Shown: positions 27,761 through 38,101 of the stretch, piece after piece
Layout: each line of letters begins with the position of its first letter
How positions within the stretch are numbered: the first letter of the stretch is position 1
From: JAGTVG01 sp942491935
GTDB lineage: Bacteria; Bacteroidota; Bacteroidia; Cytophagales; Cyclobacteriaceae
DNA length: 64,000 nucleotides
Assembly: GCA_942491935.1 (NCBI GenBank)
Contig: CALOCZ010000028.1
Location: 1-64,000, forward strand
Direction of reading: 5' to 3'
The notes under the pieces: model-generated
Databases searched by the model: none
The model's input: the letters and a program-made list of their open reading frames with translations, nothing else
What the model was told of the DNA's origin: nothing
Position numbers and translations under genes: made by a program

Positions 27761-28495
27761 ATGAAAAAATTATTACCTATTATTTTATCCCTGGCATTTG
27801 TAGTCTTGTTAAATAACTCTATTTATTCACAGGGATGGATTATTGAAGATCGATAACAGCATAACCTACATTGGAGACGGCTGGGTTAAAGCACTTCCCG
27901 ACGATATGGATGAGATCCCAATGACTTCAATGTACAATCCTGGTTCAAACCTCATCATTATTATCAATGAAAATGATATGAATAGCTAAAGGATCGTGAT
28001 GATTATTGTAAACTGTGAAGCATGATGAGTGAATGACAAACAGATGCCTGCTGAGAAGAAATGATGGACGAAATGATAGCGCAGGAGAGGCCCGAGAGGA
28101 TGTTTGACAAAAGTAAGTTCAACTGCTGGAACACACCCTGCCAATAGGAGAACTAAAGAAAATGGTGAATTGTTTGAGGAAAAATGGATCAGTAACGATG
28201 CATCACTAAGTGGTTTGATTCAGCTCATGAATAAAGCCATCGATATGACCATGAAAACAGCAGGTTGCAGCGTTCATGATCAAGTTTTCTTAAGAAATGC
28301 CCCTGAATTTTCGGAAACATATAAAAATGTTGAGCGATCCGGGATTGAATTAAGCGTTAGTTATGATATGGCAGTGAGAACAGGACTGATGTCGTAAGCC
28401 TTCAAAAGAGGATATTCATCCGATGAGTTTGAGTGCCTGAGGGATATTCAGAGGTCAATTTTGGGGATTTAGTAATGTCTATGTCAGGCATGTAA
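27761..28495 (+). pseudogene. DUF4412-like secreted protein, multiple frameshifts
   Basis: Reading across frames gives one secreted protein of about 240 residues. A signal peptide (KKLLPIILSLAFVVLLNNS) is followed by YIGDGWVKALPDDMDEIPMT and NPGSNLIIIINEND, a Met/Glu-rich stretch, and GELFEEKWISNDASLSGLI. It then reads KTAGCSVHDQVFLRNAP, NVERSGIELSVSY, and a C-terminus VPEGYSEVNFGDLVMSMSGM ending in TAA 28493-28495. At least five frame changes or stops are needed. The pattern fits the DUF4412 family of Bacteroidota (function unknown). It could be decay or poor local consensus. Confidence 0.7.
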
Positions 28496-28499
28496 TGTA

Positions 28500-28934
28500 C
28501 ATCAAGATCTAATCCTACAAACAATGTAATTGGCTTGCCGTGAAGCTTTCCAGCCCAAGTTTCTTTTCAATAAAGCTTAGCTTCATGCCTTCACTGCACA
28601 TAGAAAGCATCTTTCTGGACGATTAACCCATTTTAAGTTGAGCCAGGTTAATTGGAATGTGCCTGGATATGGCGCAGAAAAGGCGACTTTGCTTTTGCCA
28701 GTCCCTCTATGGGTAATGGGTGATAAATAAAGATTCGCCAGTGATGATTCGTGAGCCAGCAGAAGCAATTTTCCAAAGAGTTTTGCGAGGATCGGACCGT
28801 CACCTAATTTGCTACAAATTCGTCCCTGCTCCATTCACTGGCGCCAGCTTCGCTATCCTGCTCCGATCCAGTTCAATTTCAACATATTGAATTTCATGTC
28901 CTTTAATGACATAGTCAATTTCGTGCGCATTCAT
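28500..28934 (-). pseudogene. AIM24 (TIGR00266) family remnant, truncated and frameshifted
   Basis: From ATG 28934 the reading NAHEIDYVIKGHEIQYVEIELD is the classic AIM24 start. After frame changes it continues with KLFGKLLLLAHESSLANLYL, GKSKVAFSAPYPGTFQ, RCFLCAVKA and KLSFIEKKLG. That is roughly the first 140-150 of about 250 residues; the C-terminal half is missing. Its 3' end meets the 3' end of the DUF4412 remnant. AIM24 function in bacteria is not established. At least three frame changes and the truncation indicate a dead copy or a misassembled join. Confidence 0.65.
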
Positions 28935-29037
28935 AGCTTGATAACACAGTTTCTTGCTTGATATTCATCTTATTTTTCAGGTTAACAGCTATAACTCAGG
29001 AGAATTTAGAAAAGAATCAATGAAATTGATTACATGC

Positions 29038-30257
29038 TTACAATTCCACCCGCCGGCTATTGGCCTTGCCTTCCGGTGTGGTATTTTCAGCAACCGGCAC
29101 ATCCTCGCCAACCCTTGGCTGCTAAGTACGGTCCGCACTGATGCCCATCTCATTACTTGTTCATACCGTTTAGCCCGCTCTTCAGATAATTTTTTGTTAA
29201 ATTCAGTCTCACCATCACTATCGGTATGCCCTTCCACGCTCAGTTTAATATCCGGATACTGCTGCATCATTTTGGCAATCTCATTAATAACACCCATTGA
29301 TTCTGGTTTAAGGGTTGCTTTCCCGGAGTCAAATTTAATTCCATTGGTTACGATTTTGCCATCTGTTTTGAAACGATCATACAATGGAACAGCTCCCTCT
29401 GCTATCCTGATATTTTTTATCATGGTTGGGTAATCTCCCGTTTGACTGAAATCATAGGTAGCTGCCTTAATACTTATCCCTTGTGGATTCCCCTGCACAT
29501 TAGGGACCATAATCAAACGATCCTGATCGATATAAACTTTTATTGCACGGATATTGAACGAAATGGCTACATGACGCCAATGCGGGTATTCTTTTTGAGA
29601 TTCTGCAGGTAAATTTCGGCTCATCTTGCCCCCGTCATAGGAGGCGCCCTGCTCATAGCCTACTTCAATGACTCCGATATCTCCAAGTTCTGTGGGTTCT
29701 CTTGATCCCTCCGTCCCCCAGAGATATACCCTGTATTTACTAGTACGATCAGACAGATACATGTCAAATTCAATCGTAAATTTTTCGGGAAGGTAATCCC
29801 CTTCTTTTTTCATTAGAGGAGTAATTGTGGCACCTTCATTCTCGATAGGAAACCGGATTATATTTTCACCGGCAAACAAAGCGTTTTCGACATAACCATC
29901 AATTAAATCCCATTGGGATGGAAATTCTCCATTCTGTTCTCCTTCCAGATTATCTTCAAAAATTACAATATCACCTGGCACAAAGTCATATTTCGACCAA
30001 GGCTTAAGAACTTCATCAGAAGTTCCTTCTGCAGTATTGGCAGCAGCGGCCTCTTCTGCAGTTGCTTCACCTTCCTTTTCCTCCGTTTCGCCCTTCTCCT
30101 TCTCCTTCCCAAACAATCTCAAGTCCTTCATCTATTGATCATCATTTCCTTATTTACTCTGTCTCAGATTTTTTTTAAAAGGAAGTTTGATTTGAGATTG
30201 CCCTAAGATTGGAATTAAAAACAAAATCAGGAAAATTTTAATATAAAAAGTTTTCAT
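29038..30257 (-). pseudogene. OmpA-family outer membrane protein, frameshifted
   Basis: The likely start is ATG 30257, giving signal peptide KTFYIKIFLILFLIPILGQSQ. A frame change then leads into a long intact frame (30131 down) with a Glu/Ala/Lys-rich segment and a lectin-like beta-sandwich (about 60-260). An OmpA C-terminal peptidoglycan-binding domain follows (GIKFDSGKATLKPES; SVEGHTDSDGETEFN; LSEERAKR). Near 29130-29170 the frame slips twice; the correct ending MGISADRT, GEDVPVAENTTPEGKA and NSRRVEL with stop at 29038 is in another frame. Role: anchoring the outer membrane to peptidoglycan. The motif shared with the DUF4412 gene lies about 150 bases upstream. Confidence 0.8.
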
Positions 30258-30652
30258 GGGTGTTGAGGTTTATATCGAAAAGTATTTAGTAAAGGTGAAT
30301 TATAAAGAATAATATTCATTGTAATATATAATGGTACCCAAAAGGTATAGTTAATATGGCAACAAGCAAGCAAAATATAAAAAATTATCTAAGATTTAAA
30401 TATGATATATATCATGATTCGGTGTTTGTAAATAAAGTACATCAATCTCAATAAAGAATACTTCTTTCACTCAAATCACATGTATAAATACCCTTACAGA
30501 TACGATTTGTAAAGTTCTTTAAGAAAGCAAAAGATTTATAAATTTCAATAAATCACATTTAATGTAATACATATTAATAGTCTGTAATTCACGTTATGAT
30601 ATCTATTCAGGTGAAAAAAATTGAATTCGTAATAGTGGGGTGATTGTTTAGA
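30258..30652. other. Intergenic region upstream of OmpA-type gene
   Basis: An AT-rich gap between the end of icmF and the OmpA-type gene start. It holds the second copy of the palindromic site and otherwise nothing recognised. Confidence 0.4.
30401..30418 (-). promoter_or_regulatory. Palindromic site ATCATGATATATATCATA, copy 2
   Basis: On the minus strand this reads exactly as the copy at 27603-27620, with two or more matching bases beyond it. It is centred about 153 bases upstream of the OmpA-type ATG, the same distance and orientation as copy 1 has to the DUF4412 gene. Confidence 0.5.
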
Positions 30653-33600
30653 TTACATATTTCTCCGGTATTGGCCGCCTACATTAAACAGGGCATGAGT
30701 GATCTCGCCCAGAGAGCAGAATTTGACGGCTTCCATCAATTGTTCAAAAGTGTTTTGGCCACCCATTACAGCTTTCCCCAGCTTTAAAAGTTGTGTTTTC
30801 CCTTGCACAGAATTAGCCTTTTTAAAATTTCTCAAATTGTGAATCTGCCTGTCTTTTTCCTCCTTTGTCGCTCTGGTTATTGTATCTGGCACAAGAGTTG
30901 GGGATCCTTCGGAGGAAAGAAATGTATTCACGCCAACAATGGGATATTCCCCTGAATGCTTCAAAGTCTCATATAGAAGGCTTTCTTCCTGAATCTTTCC
31001 TCTCTGGTACATGGTTTCCATCGCCCCCAGGACACCTCCCCGATCTGTAATACGATCGAATTCAGATAACACGGCTTCTTCGACGAGGTCGGTCAACTCC
31101 TCTATGATAAAAGATCCCTGAAGAGGGTTTTCGTTTTTGGCCAGACCAAGTTCCCGGTTGATGATAAGTTGAATGGCTAGCGCCCGTCTGACAGACTCTT
31201 CAGTAGGTGTAGTGATGGCTTCATCATAGGCATTAGTATGAAGGGAATTGCAATTATCATATACTGCATATAATGCCTGAAGAGTTGTACGAATATCGTT
31301 GAAATCAATCTCCTGAGCATGGAGTGATCTTCCGGAGGTCTGGATGTGGTATTTGAGCTTTTGAGCACGTTCATTGGCACGATACTTAAGCTTTAATGCT
31401 TTAGCCCAGATCCTTCTGGCGACCCGTCCGATCACCGCATATTCCGGATCGATCCCATTTGAGAAGAAAAAGGAAAAATTCGGTGCGAAATCGTTTACCT
31501 TCATTCCCCTTGAAACGTAATATTCCAGATATGTGAATCCATTGGCCAGGGTAAAAGCCAATTGTGTAATAGGATTTGCACCAGCTTCTGCAATATGATA
31601 TCCAGATATGGATACTGAATAGAAATTTCTAATTTCACTATCCACAAAATATTGCTGTACATCTCCCATGAGACGTAAAGAAAACTCAGTTGAAAAGATG
31701 CAAGTATTCTGGGCCTGGTCTTCTTTCAAAATATCCGCCTGTACTGTTCCTCTGACCTTTGAGATGGTATTTTGCTTGATTCTTTCATAGACGTCAGCAG
31801 GTAGCACTTCCTGTCCGGTTATCCCTAACAATCCCAATCCAAGACCATCATGCCCTTCCGGGAGGTCACCATAGTAAGTTGGTCTAGGGATTCCCGTTTT
31901 ATCAAATTTTTGATTCAAGGCTTTCTCCACCTTTTTCTCCAATCCCATTTCTATTATGTACTTCTCACATTGCTGATCAATGGCTGCATTTAAAAACATA
32001 GCACATAACATCGAAGCAGGACCATTGATGGTCATGGAAACTGATGTGCCTACATCCACAAGGTCAATCCCGGAGTAGAGTTTCTTTGCATCATCAAGTG
32101 TGCAGATGCTTACACCCGAATTCCCTATTTTTCCATAAATGTCAGGTCGCTTGTCCGGATCTTCACCGTAAAGGGTAACTGAATCAAAGGCTGTTGAAAG
32201 TCTCTTCGATAACTGGTCCCTGGACAGATAATGAAAACGTCTATTGGTCCGTTCAGGTTCACCTTCACCGGCAAACATCCTGGTAGGATCTTCAGATTCC
32301 CTTTTAAAGGGGAAAACACCTGCAGTGTATGGAAATTCACCCGGCAGGTTTTCTTGCAGTCGCCATCGCAGAATATCATCCCAATTTTCATATGGAGGTA
32401 GACTTATCTTGGGGATCTCTATATTAGATAAAGTTGTTCTGGAAGTATCAATCTTTATGGATTTCCCACGAACGGTAAATTTGAAGGTCTTTTCCCGATA
32501 TTTCTTTTTGGTTTTCGCCCAGTCGGTAAGGAGTCTATAATTCACAGAACCAAGTTCTTCAATATGATCCTTTAATTTTCTGTTTAGTTTTTTGTCAAGA
32601 TCCTGAATTAATTCTCCATCCTTCTCAAGGATGGAAATTGTCTTTTTGATGGCATGGGCATTTCCCGCTATTTCGGATTTCTTCTGAACCCATTCATTGT
32701 AATTCCGGATGCTCTCTGAAATCTCAGACAGGTATCTATCCCTTTTGGGAGGGATAATAAACTGTTTCTCTGAATCACCTGAAGGTTTTATTCTGGAAGA
32801 TTTAAAACCGCCTTTAACTTTATTTATTTCCTCAATGATTTTAACATAAAGGTTTTTGATGCCCTGGTCGTTGAACTGAGAGGCGGTAGTCGCGAAAACA
32901 GGGATATCGGATTCTTTCGGATGCCATAATTGATGATTGCGCTGATATTGTTTCTTGATATCGCGCAGAGCATCATCCGCGCCAGCCTTATCCATTTTAT
33001 TTAAGGCAATAATATCCGCAAAATCAAGCATATCAATTTTCTCCAGCTGGCTCGGAGCGCCATATTCGGGGGTCATCACATACATGGAAACATCCGCAAT
33101 ATCCACGATCTCCGTATCCGACTGACCGATCCCTGAAGTTTCCACAATGATCAGGTCGAAGCCGGCAAATTTTAAAATATCGATCACGTCCCGGATATGA
33201 GATGTCAGCGCTACATTAGCTTGGCGTGTTGCCATCGACCGCATGTACACACGCGGATTGTTAATGGCATTCATGCGGATCCGATCACCAAGCAATGATC
33301 CGCCCGTTTTTCTTTTAGAGGGATCGATAGATACTATCCCAATCGTCTTTTTATTAAAATCTTCAAGAAAATTCCTTACGATTTCATCAACCACTGAGGA
33401 TTTCCCAGATCCTCCGGTTCCAGTAATTCCCAATACAGGAGTTTTATGGGTAGTACGTTTTACTTTATTTAGCAGTGTTTTACTCTTACTATAGTTATTT
33501 TCAACCTGAGATATCAAATGGGCAATCTCTTTATGATTACTAGTGTTGATTTTCGCCAGGTCAATAGATTGTCCGGCATGCAGATCAACATCAATGTCTT

Positions 33601-34027
33601 TAAGTATGTTATCGACCATTCCCTGCAATCCCAACTTACGGCCATCATCGGGTGAATAAATTCGTAAGATCCCGAGCTCATGAAGCTCTTCAATTTCATC
33701 TGGTAAAATGGTGCCACCACCTCCACCGAATATACTTATATGGTCGGCACCTTTATCCTTTAACAGGGAATGCATATAAGTGAAAAATTCTGTATGCCCT
33801 CCCTGATAGGAAGTGATTCCAATAGCGTGTGCATCTTCCTGGATCGCGCAATTTACGATCTCATCAACCGAACGGTTATGCCCAAGATGGATGATTTCAA
33901 CTCCAGAATATTGGAATACTCGTCGCATGATATTAATGGAAACATCATGCCCATCGAATAGCGAGGCAGCTGTTACAATTCGTATTTTATTTTTAGGTGT
34001 GTAATGTGATCTCAAAACGAAGTTCAT
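30653..34027 (-). CDS. icmF: Fused isobutyryl-CoA mutase with GTPase chaperone domain
   Basis: Adenosylcobalamin-dependent mutase that interconverts isobutyryl-CoA and butyryl-CoA, with its own MeaB-like GTPase built in. It has 1124 residues and an intact frame. Domain order is that of IcmF: a B12-binding domain (about 10-150) with cobalt-ligand His27 in FDGHD, a GTPase domain (about 195-420; Walker A GITGTGGSGKSS, ETSGIGQSD, NKMD), a linker, and the mutase barrel (about 560-1124; VGTSVSMTINGPASML). It acts in branched-chain or fatty-acid carbon metabolism. The gene is monocistronic here. A BtuB-like receptor lies at the window end, consistent with B12 import. Confidence 0.96.
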   Translation of the reverse strand: MNFVLRSHYTPKNKIRIVTAASLFDGHDVSINIMRRVFQYSGVEIIHLGHNRSVDEIVNCAIQEDAHAIGITSYQGGHTEFFTYMHSLLKDKGADHISIFGGGGGTILPDEIEELHELGILRIYSPDDGRKLGLQGMVDNILKDIDVDLHAGQSIDLAKINTSNHKEIAHLISQVENNYSKSKTLLNKVKRTTHKTPVLGITGTGGSGKSSVVDEIVRNFLEDFNKKTIGIVSIDPSKRKTGGSLLGDRIRMNAINNPRVYMRSMATRQANVALTSHIRDVIDILKFAGFDLIIVETSGIGQSDTEIVDIADVSMYVMTPEYGAPSQLEKIDMLDFADIIALNKMDKAGADDALRDIKKQYQRNHQLWHPKESDIPVFATTASQFNDQGIKNLYVKIIEEINKVKGGFKSSRIKPSGDSEKQFIIPPKRDRYLSEISESIRNYNEWVQKKSEIAGNAHAIKKTISILEKDGELIQDLDKKLNRKLKDHIEELGSVNYRLLTDWAKTKKKYREKTFKFTVRGKSIKIDTSRTTLSNIEIPKISLPPYENWDDILRWRLQENLPGEFPYTAGVFPFKRESEDPTRMFAGEGEPERTNRRFHYLSRDQLSKRLSTAFDSVTLYGEDPDKRPDIYGKIGNSGVSICTLDDAKKLYSGIDLVDVGTSVSMTINGPASMLCAMFLNAAIDQQCEKYIIEMGLEKKVEKALNQKFDKTGIPRPTYYGDLPEGHDGLGLGLLGITGQEVLPADVYERIKQNTISKVRGTVQADILKEDQAQNTCIFSTEFSLRLMGDVQQYFVDSEIRNFYSVSISGYHIAEAGANPITQLAFTLANGFTYLEYYVSRGMKVNDFAPNFSFFFSNGIDPEYAVIGRVARRIWAKALKLKYRANERAQKLKYHIQTSGRSLHAQEIDFNDIRTTLQALYAVYDNCNSLHTNAYDEAITTPTEESVRRALAIQLIINRELGLAKNENPLQGSFIIEELTDLVEEAVLSEFDRITDRGGVLGAMETMYQRGKIQEESLLYETLKHSGEYPIVGVNTFLSSEGSPTLVPDTITRATKEEKDRQIHNLRNFKKANSVQGKTQLLKLGKAVMGGQNTFEQLMEAVKFCSLGEITHALFNVGGQYRRNM

Positions 34028-34442
34028 GTATATGTCAACCCTACAATTTAATGAATAATATGGAAAATCATTTTAAAAACGATTATTATCTGAGATAGTT
34101 TACTATAATATTATATTCGCCAAATCATATAGTATAACTTTTTGTTTATTCCTGATTTTAACTAGATAAAATATAACATCTATTAAGATTTCCAGAACCA
34201 TATCAAGATAGAATGATAAAGAGAGTTTTTAATAAGCATTATTGTTCCTTAAGGTATTCCTTTTAGGTGAGAAGCAGTTTATTTTCCATTCTGATCCATT
34301 ATTCGTGTTTAAATACAATTTGCATTCACATATATTCCTAAATTTGGATTTGTTCCTTAACTTCAAAACATGAAACCAATACTTAATTGTTTCCGGAGAA
34401 TAAATTTCAATAAGGGTGAAGCGATCTAAAAAAGAACGAAAG
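34028..34442. other. Divergent intergenic region between icmF and symporter genes
   Basis: An AT-rich gap that must hold the promoters of both divergent genes. I see no cobalamin riboswitch box or other structured element. Confidence 0.4.
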
Positions 34443-36590
34443 ATGAGCCTGACCACTAAAATCATCATTGGTTTTATATTGGGCCTTGTGGCAGGTCTTT
34501 TTTTCGGTGAACTCGTGGAGCCTATCACAATCGTCGGTGAAGTGTTCATCATGTTGTTGCAGATGCCAGTACTTCCCTTATGTGTTCTTTTCTTTAATTA
34601 TTGGTATAGGTGGGTTCAAAATTGAACAAGGGAAACAGTTGGTGATAAATCTGGGGATCTTGATAGTGGTATTATGGAGCTTATCGTTGATTGCAGTCGG
34701 ATTGATGCCACTTACTTTTCCAGATTGGGAGACGGCCTCTTTTTTCAGCACAGCACAGGTAAAGGAAACGGAACCGATAGACTTTCTGGCATTGTACATA
34801 CCTTCAAATCCATTCAATGCACTTTCCAACACTGTTGTTCCAGCAGTAGTTTTGTTCAGCATTTCTTCGTTCCTGGGTGTGGCATTGTCTACATACTCCA
34901 AAGGGATGTGGTTATAAAAAAGTTATTGAATCCTATTGTTGAGGCCCTAGGTGTAATTACCAACTGGGTAGTTGAATTTGCTCCTTACGGTGTGTTTGCC
35001 CTTGTTGCCGGACTTTCTGGTACCCTCGACCCAGAAGTTCTTTCAAAATTATGGATCTTCCTTTTGAGCTATGGGGCAATGGCTTTGTTGTTAAGCTTTT
35101 GGATTCTACCCGGTCTGGTAACCGCCCTCACTCCCTTAACCTATCATCAGGTCATCAGAGATTCAAAAGATGCCTTAGTTACCGCTTTTGCAACAGGAAA
35201 TCCATTTGTAGTTCTCCCTCTTCTTGCGGAAAAATGTAAGCAAGCGTTGAAAGAACACCAAATCAATGGTGATGAAGAAGTTGACGTAATTGTTCCTACA
35301 GCATTCAGTTTTCCAAGTTCCGGAAAATTATTAACTCTGAGTTTTATTCTTTTTGCAGGATGGTTATCTGGTTTTGATGTTTCGATTTCAGAATATCCAG
35401 CATTTATGCTTGCAGGAACTTTTAGTTTCTTTGGAAGCACAGTAACAGCCATTCCCTTTATGCTTGATTTGATGCAGATCCCATCTGATCTGTTTAACCT
35501 CTTCCTGCCAATTGACAACATCATTACAAACAGGTTCGGAGCGCTGACGGCTGCTGTATTCATCCTTTCATTGACTTATCTGGGTGTAACTTCTACAACC
35601 GGCAAATTGCGGTTTCAACCTCAAAAACTTCTACGCTACATTGGTATTAGCATAATCATGTTTGCGGTGACTATCGTTGGCCTAAGGTATGTCCTGGGCT
35701 TATTGGAGGGGGCATATACAAGTGACAAAGACTTGGTGCAAATGTATCTTTCACGACATTCTGTACCTAATGAAGTGTATCTTGATTCTATACCACCCCA
35801 TACGGATTATGATCCTTCCAAGACGCGACTTGAAAATATCGTTAGGCGAGGTTATATCCGGATCGGTTTTTTAAAAGATCATTTACCAAACGCTTTCATT
35901 AATGAAAATGGTCAGCTGGTTGGTTCAGATATTGAAATGGCTCATATTCTTGCTAAAGACCTTGGAGTATCTATTAAGTTCATACGAGTTGAACAGGAAA
36001 ATATACCTAAACATCTGGATATTGGTGAAATAGATATCTTAATGACCGGTACTGCGGTGACGTTAATCAAACTGGGACAAATTGCCTATACTTTGCCTTA
36101 CGAGGACGCCAACTTCGCTTTTATTGTTCATGACTATAGAAGAAGCAAATTTAAGGATATGAACCGCATACGTACAATGGATTCTGTCAGGATAGGTGTT
36201 TACCATGATCTGTACTATACTTCCAAAATCCAAGAACTTTTACCAGATGCTAAGATAATTCCAATAGAGAGTCCGCGCCAGTTCTTTCAGGGAAGCATAG
36301 ATCTTGACGCCCTTGCATTTACTGCCGAACGAGGTGGAGCATGGTCCATCATCTATCCTGAATATTCAGTGGTAGTTCCTTCCTCTGAATCCTTTAAGAT
36401 ACCCATGGCATATATTGTTCCTGAGAATGATCAGGCATTCCTGAATTTCATCAATACCTGGATCTATCTTAAAAAAGCCAATGCAACATTCGATTCTGCA
36501 TTTAGCTATTGGGTAATGGGAAAGGGCATACAAGAAGTAAAAGATCCACGCTGGTCAGTGATCCGGAATGTATTTCATTGGGTTGATTGA
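34443..36590 (+). pseudogene. Dicarboxylate/amino-acid:cation symporter fused to a solute-binding domain, two frameshifts
   Basis: One gene of about 715 residues read over frames 0, +1 and 0. The first part is a DAACS (sodium:dicarboxylate) symporter with multiple hydrophobic segments: TTKIIIGFILGLVAGLFFGE, the VFFSLIIGIGGFKIEQGK loop, and APYGVFALVAGL. Re-entrant loop segments TAFSFPSSGKLLTL and GTFSFFGSTVTAIPFML follow. After the last helix (about residue 430) comes a family 3 periplasmic solute-binding domain (ENIVRRGYIRIGFLKDHLPN; LVGSDIEMAHILAKDLGV). Frame slips occur near 34,580 (one extra base in CCCTTAT) and near 34,900. The fusion itself lies in one open frame, so it is real; the slips look like sequence errors. 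Confidence 0.85.
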
Positions 36591-36885
36591 TTAATATTAT
36601 ATCTATTTATGATATAAAAGACTCCGGGATAGCTTTCTTATTATGCATTCCAGATCGTTCAAATTAAACTCACGGGAATTTCTGAGATATTGAATTTATT
36701 TAATAATAAAGGCTTGTTGCCAGATGATATTATATCAGCTTTTATTCGGTTTTATAGCTGGTGATTAAACTGGGATCTTTGAGTCTTATGAATCTAGTGT
36801 GTATAAAAAAAGATCATTCTGCTTTTTGCTCACTACAATAACGGCTGTTTACATATTTTTTATATAGGATCATTTATCCAGGTCT

Positions 36886-38058
36886 CTATTCAACATGTAG
36901 TTTTGATTTCTTGGTTCCGGAATATAACTCGTATTCCAGCAGCCTGCATTCGATCTTTCCATTTAAAAAAGGTATTTTCCTTTTCGTACGCAAACCAACT
37001 GATTTAGCCAGTTCCGGGTTCCCTGTAAATACATAACCAGAATATCCCTGGCAATTGTTCTTGAAGAAATCACCTATGTTTTTATAAGTAGGTCTTAACT
37101 GGTCTACCTGGCCCATTCTCTCCCCATACTCGGGATTCATAATTACTATTCCTTCTTTATCTGCCAATAGAGTATCCTGGAACTTGCACCTGGCGAATTG
37201 GATCATATTCAATACTCCAGCCGTTTCAGCATTCGACCGGGCTGCACGAATGGCTCCTGCATGGATATCTGTGGCAATGATCTGTGGAAGATTTTTGTCT
37301 GAAACCAGTTTGTCCAGCTCGCTCCTTTCCTGCATGTAAAAAGCATTATCATATCCTTTTATATACATAAAGCTGTAATTGCTTCTTAATAAACCCGGAC
37401 ACCTATTGCTTGCCAATAATGCGGCCTCTATGGCAAGAGTTCCGCTGCCGCACATTGGATTTATAAATGCACTTTTCCTGTCCCATACCGAACTTTGAAT
37501 TATGGCTGCCGCCAATGCTTCTGATACGGGAGCTTTCCAGCCCTGGTGACGATAACCATGTTTTGCTATGGATTCCCCACTTGTATCAATATATACAGAG
37601 CAGGTATTTTCGACCCAGTATATAAACAGAACCAGTTGGTCGTTCTCTTTACCTGAATCCGGTCGCTTCCCAACCTCAGCCATGAAGTAATCGGCAATAG
37701 CATCTTTTACTTTTAAATTGACGATCCGGTTATCTCTAATATCTTTTTGGTTACAGTAAGAATTTATACTGAAATGAACATTCTCAGGAATCACCTCAGT
37801 CCAATCATATCCTTTTATTTTCTTATATAATCTACCCAGGTCGAAAGCTTTAAAAGTTTGCAGGTGATATAATACCCTGTGGGCTGTCCGGAGTTTTAAG
37901 TTTAACTTTATTGCATCATTCAGGGTCCCATTTACTGAAACATGGAGCCTGTCACGCCCAATTACCTTGAATCCCAATTCTTGTAATTCCTCCCGGAGTA
38001 CATTCTCAGTATGAAGGGCATGGGTGATCAGGATCTTTTCTTGCGAATTAAAATTCAA
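36886..38058 (-). CDS. THUMP-domain class I RNA methyltransferase (RlmKL/YpsC-like)
   Basis: A 390-residue SAM-dependent N2-guanine rRNA methyltransferase candidate. The N-terminal ferredoxin-like and THUMP region (about 1-165, including IVNLKVKDAIADYFM) binds RNA. The catalytic Rossmann domain (about 175-380) shows FINPMCGSGTLAIEAAL (SAM-binding motif I), IIATDIHAGAIRAA (motif II), and VIMNPEYGERMG as the NPPY-type motif IV in its Bacteroidota form NPEYGER. The frame is intact. A roughly 300-base gap without recognised features separates it from the symporter gene; the next gene is a GNAT protein 43 bases upstream on the same strand. Confidence 0.9.
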   Translation of the reverse strand: MNFNSQEKILITHALHTENVLREELQELGFKVIGRDRLHVSVNGTLNDAIKLNLKLRTAHRVLYHLQTFKAFDLGRLYKKIKGYDWTEVIPENVHFSINSYCNQKDIRDNRIVNLKVKDAIADYFMAEVGKRPDSGKENDQLVLFIYWVENTCSVYIDTSGESIAKHGYRHQGWKAPVSEALAAAIIQSSVWDRKSAFINPMCGSGTLAIEAALLASNRCPGLLRSNYSFMYIKGYDNAFYMQERSELDKLVSDKNLPQIIATDIHAGAIRAARSNAETAGVLNMIQFARCKFQDTLLADKEGIVIMNPEYGERMGQVDQLRPTYKNIGDFFKNNCQGYSGYVFTGNPELAKSVGLRTKRKIPFLNGKIECRLLEYELYSGTKKSKLHVE

Positions 38059-38101
38059 ATGCGGAAAACTTTAGGTTATAAAAATGTGAAGATGTAATAT
38101 T

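Noticed and set aside
28583..28834. An independent 83-residue protein
   Set aside because: It reads as the middle part of a frameshifted AIM24-family protein starting at 28934.
1..34027. MeaB and IcmF as one B12-dependent system
   Set aside because: They lie on opposite sides of the suspected contig join and have different composition; IcmF already contains its own GTPase domain.
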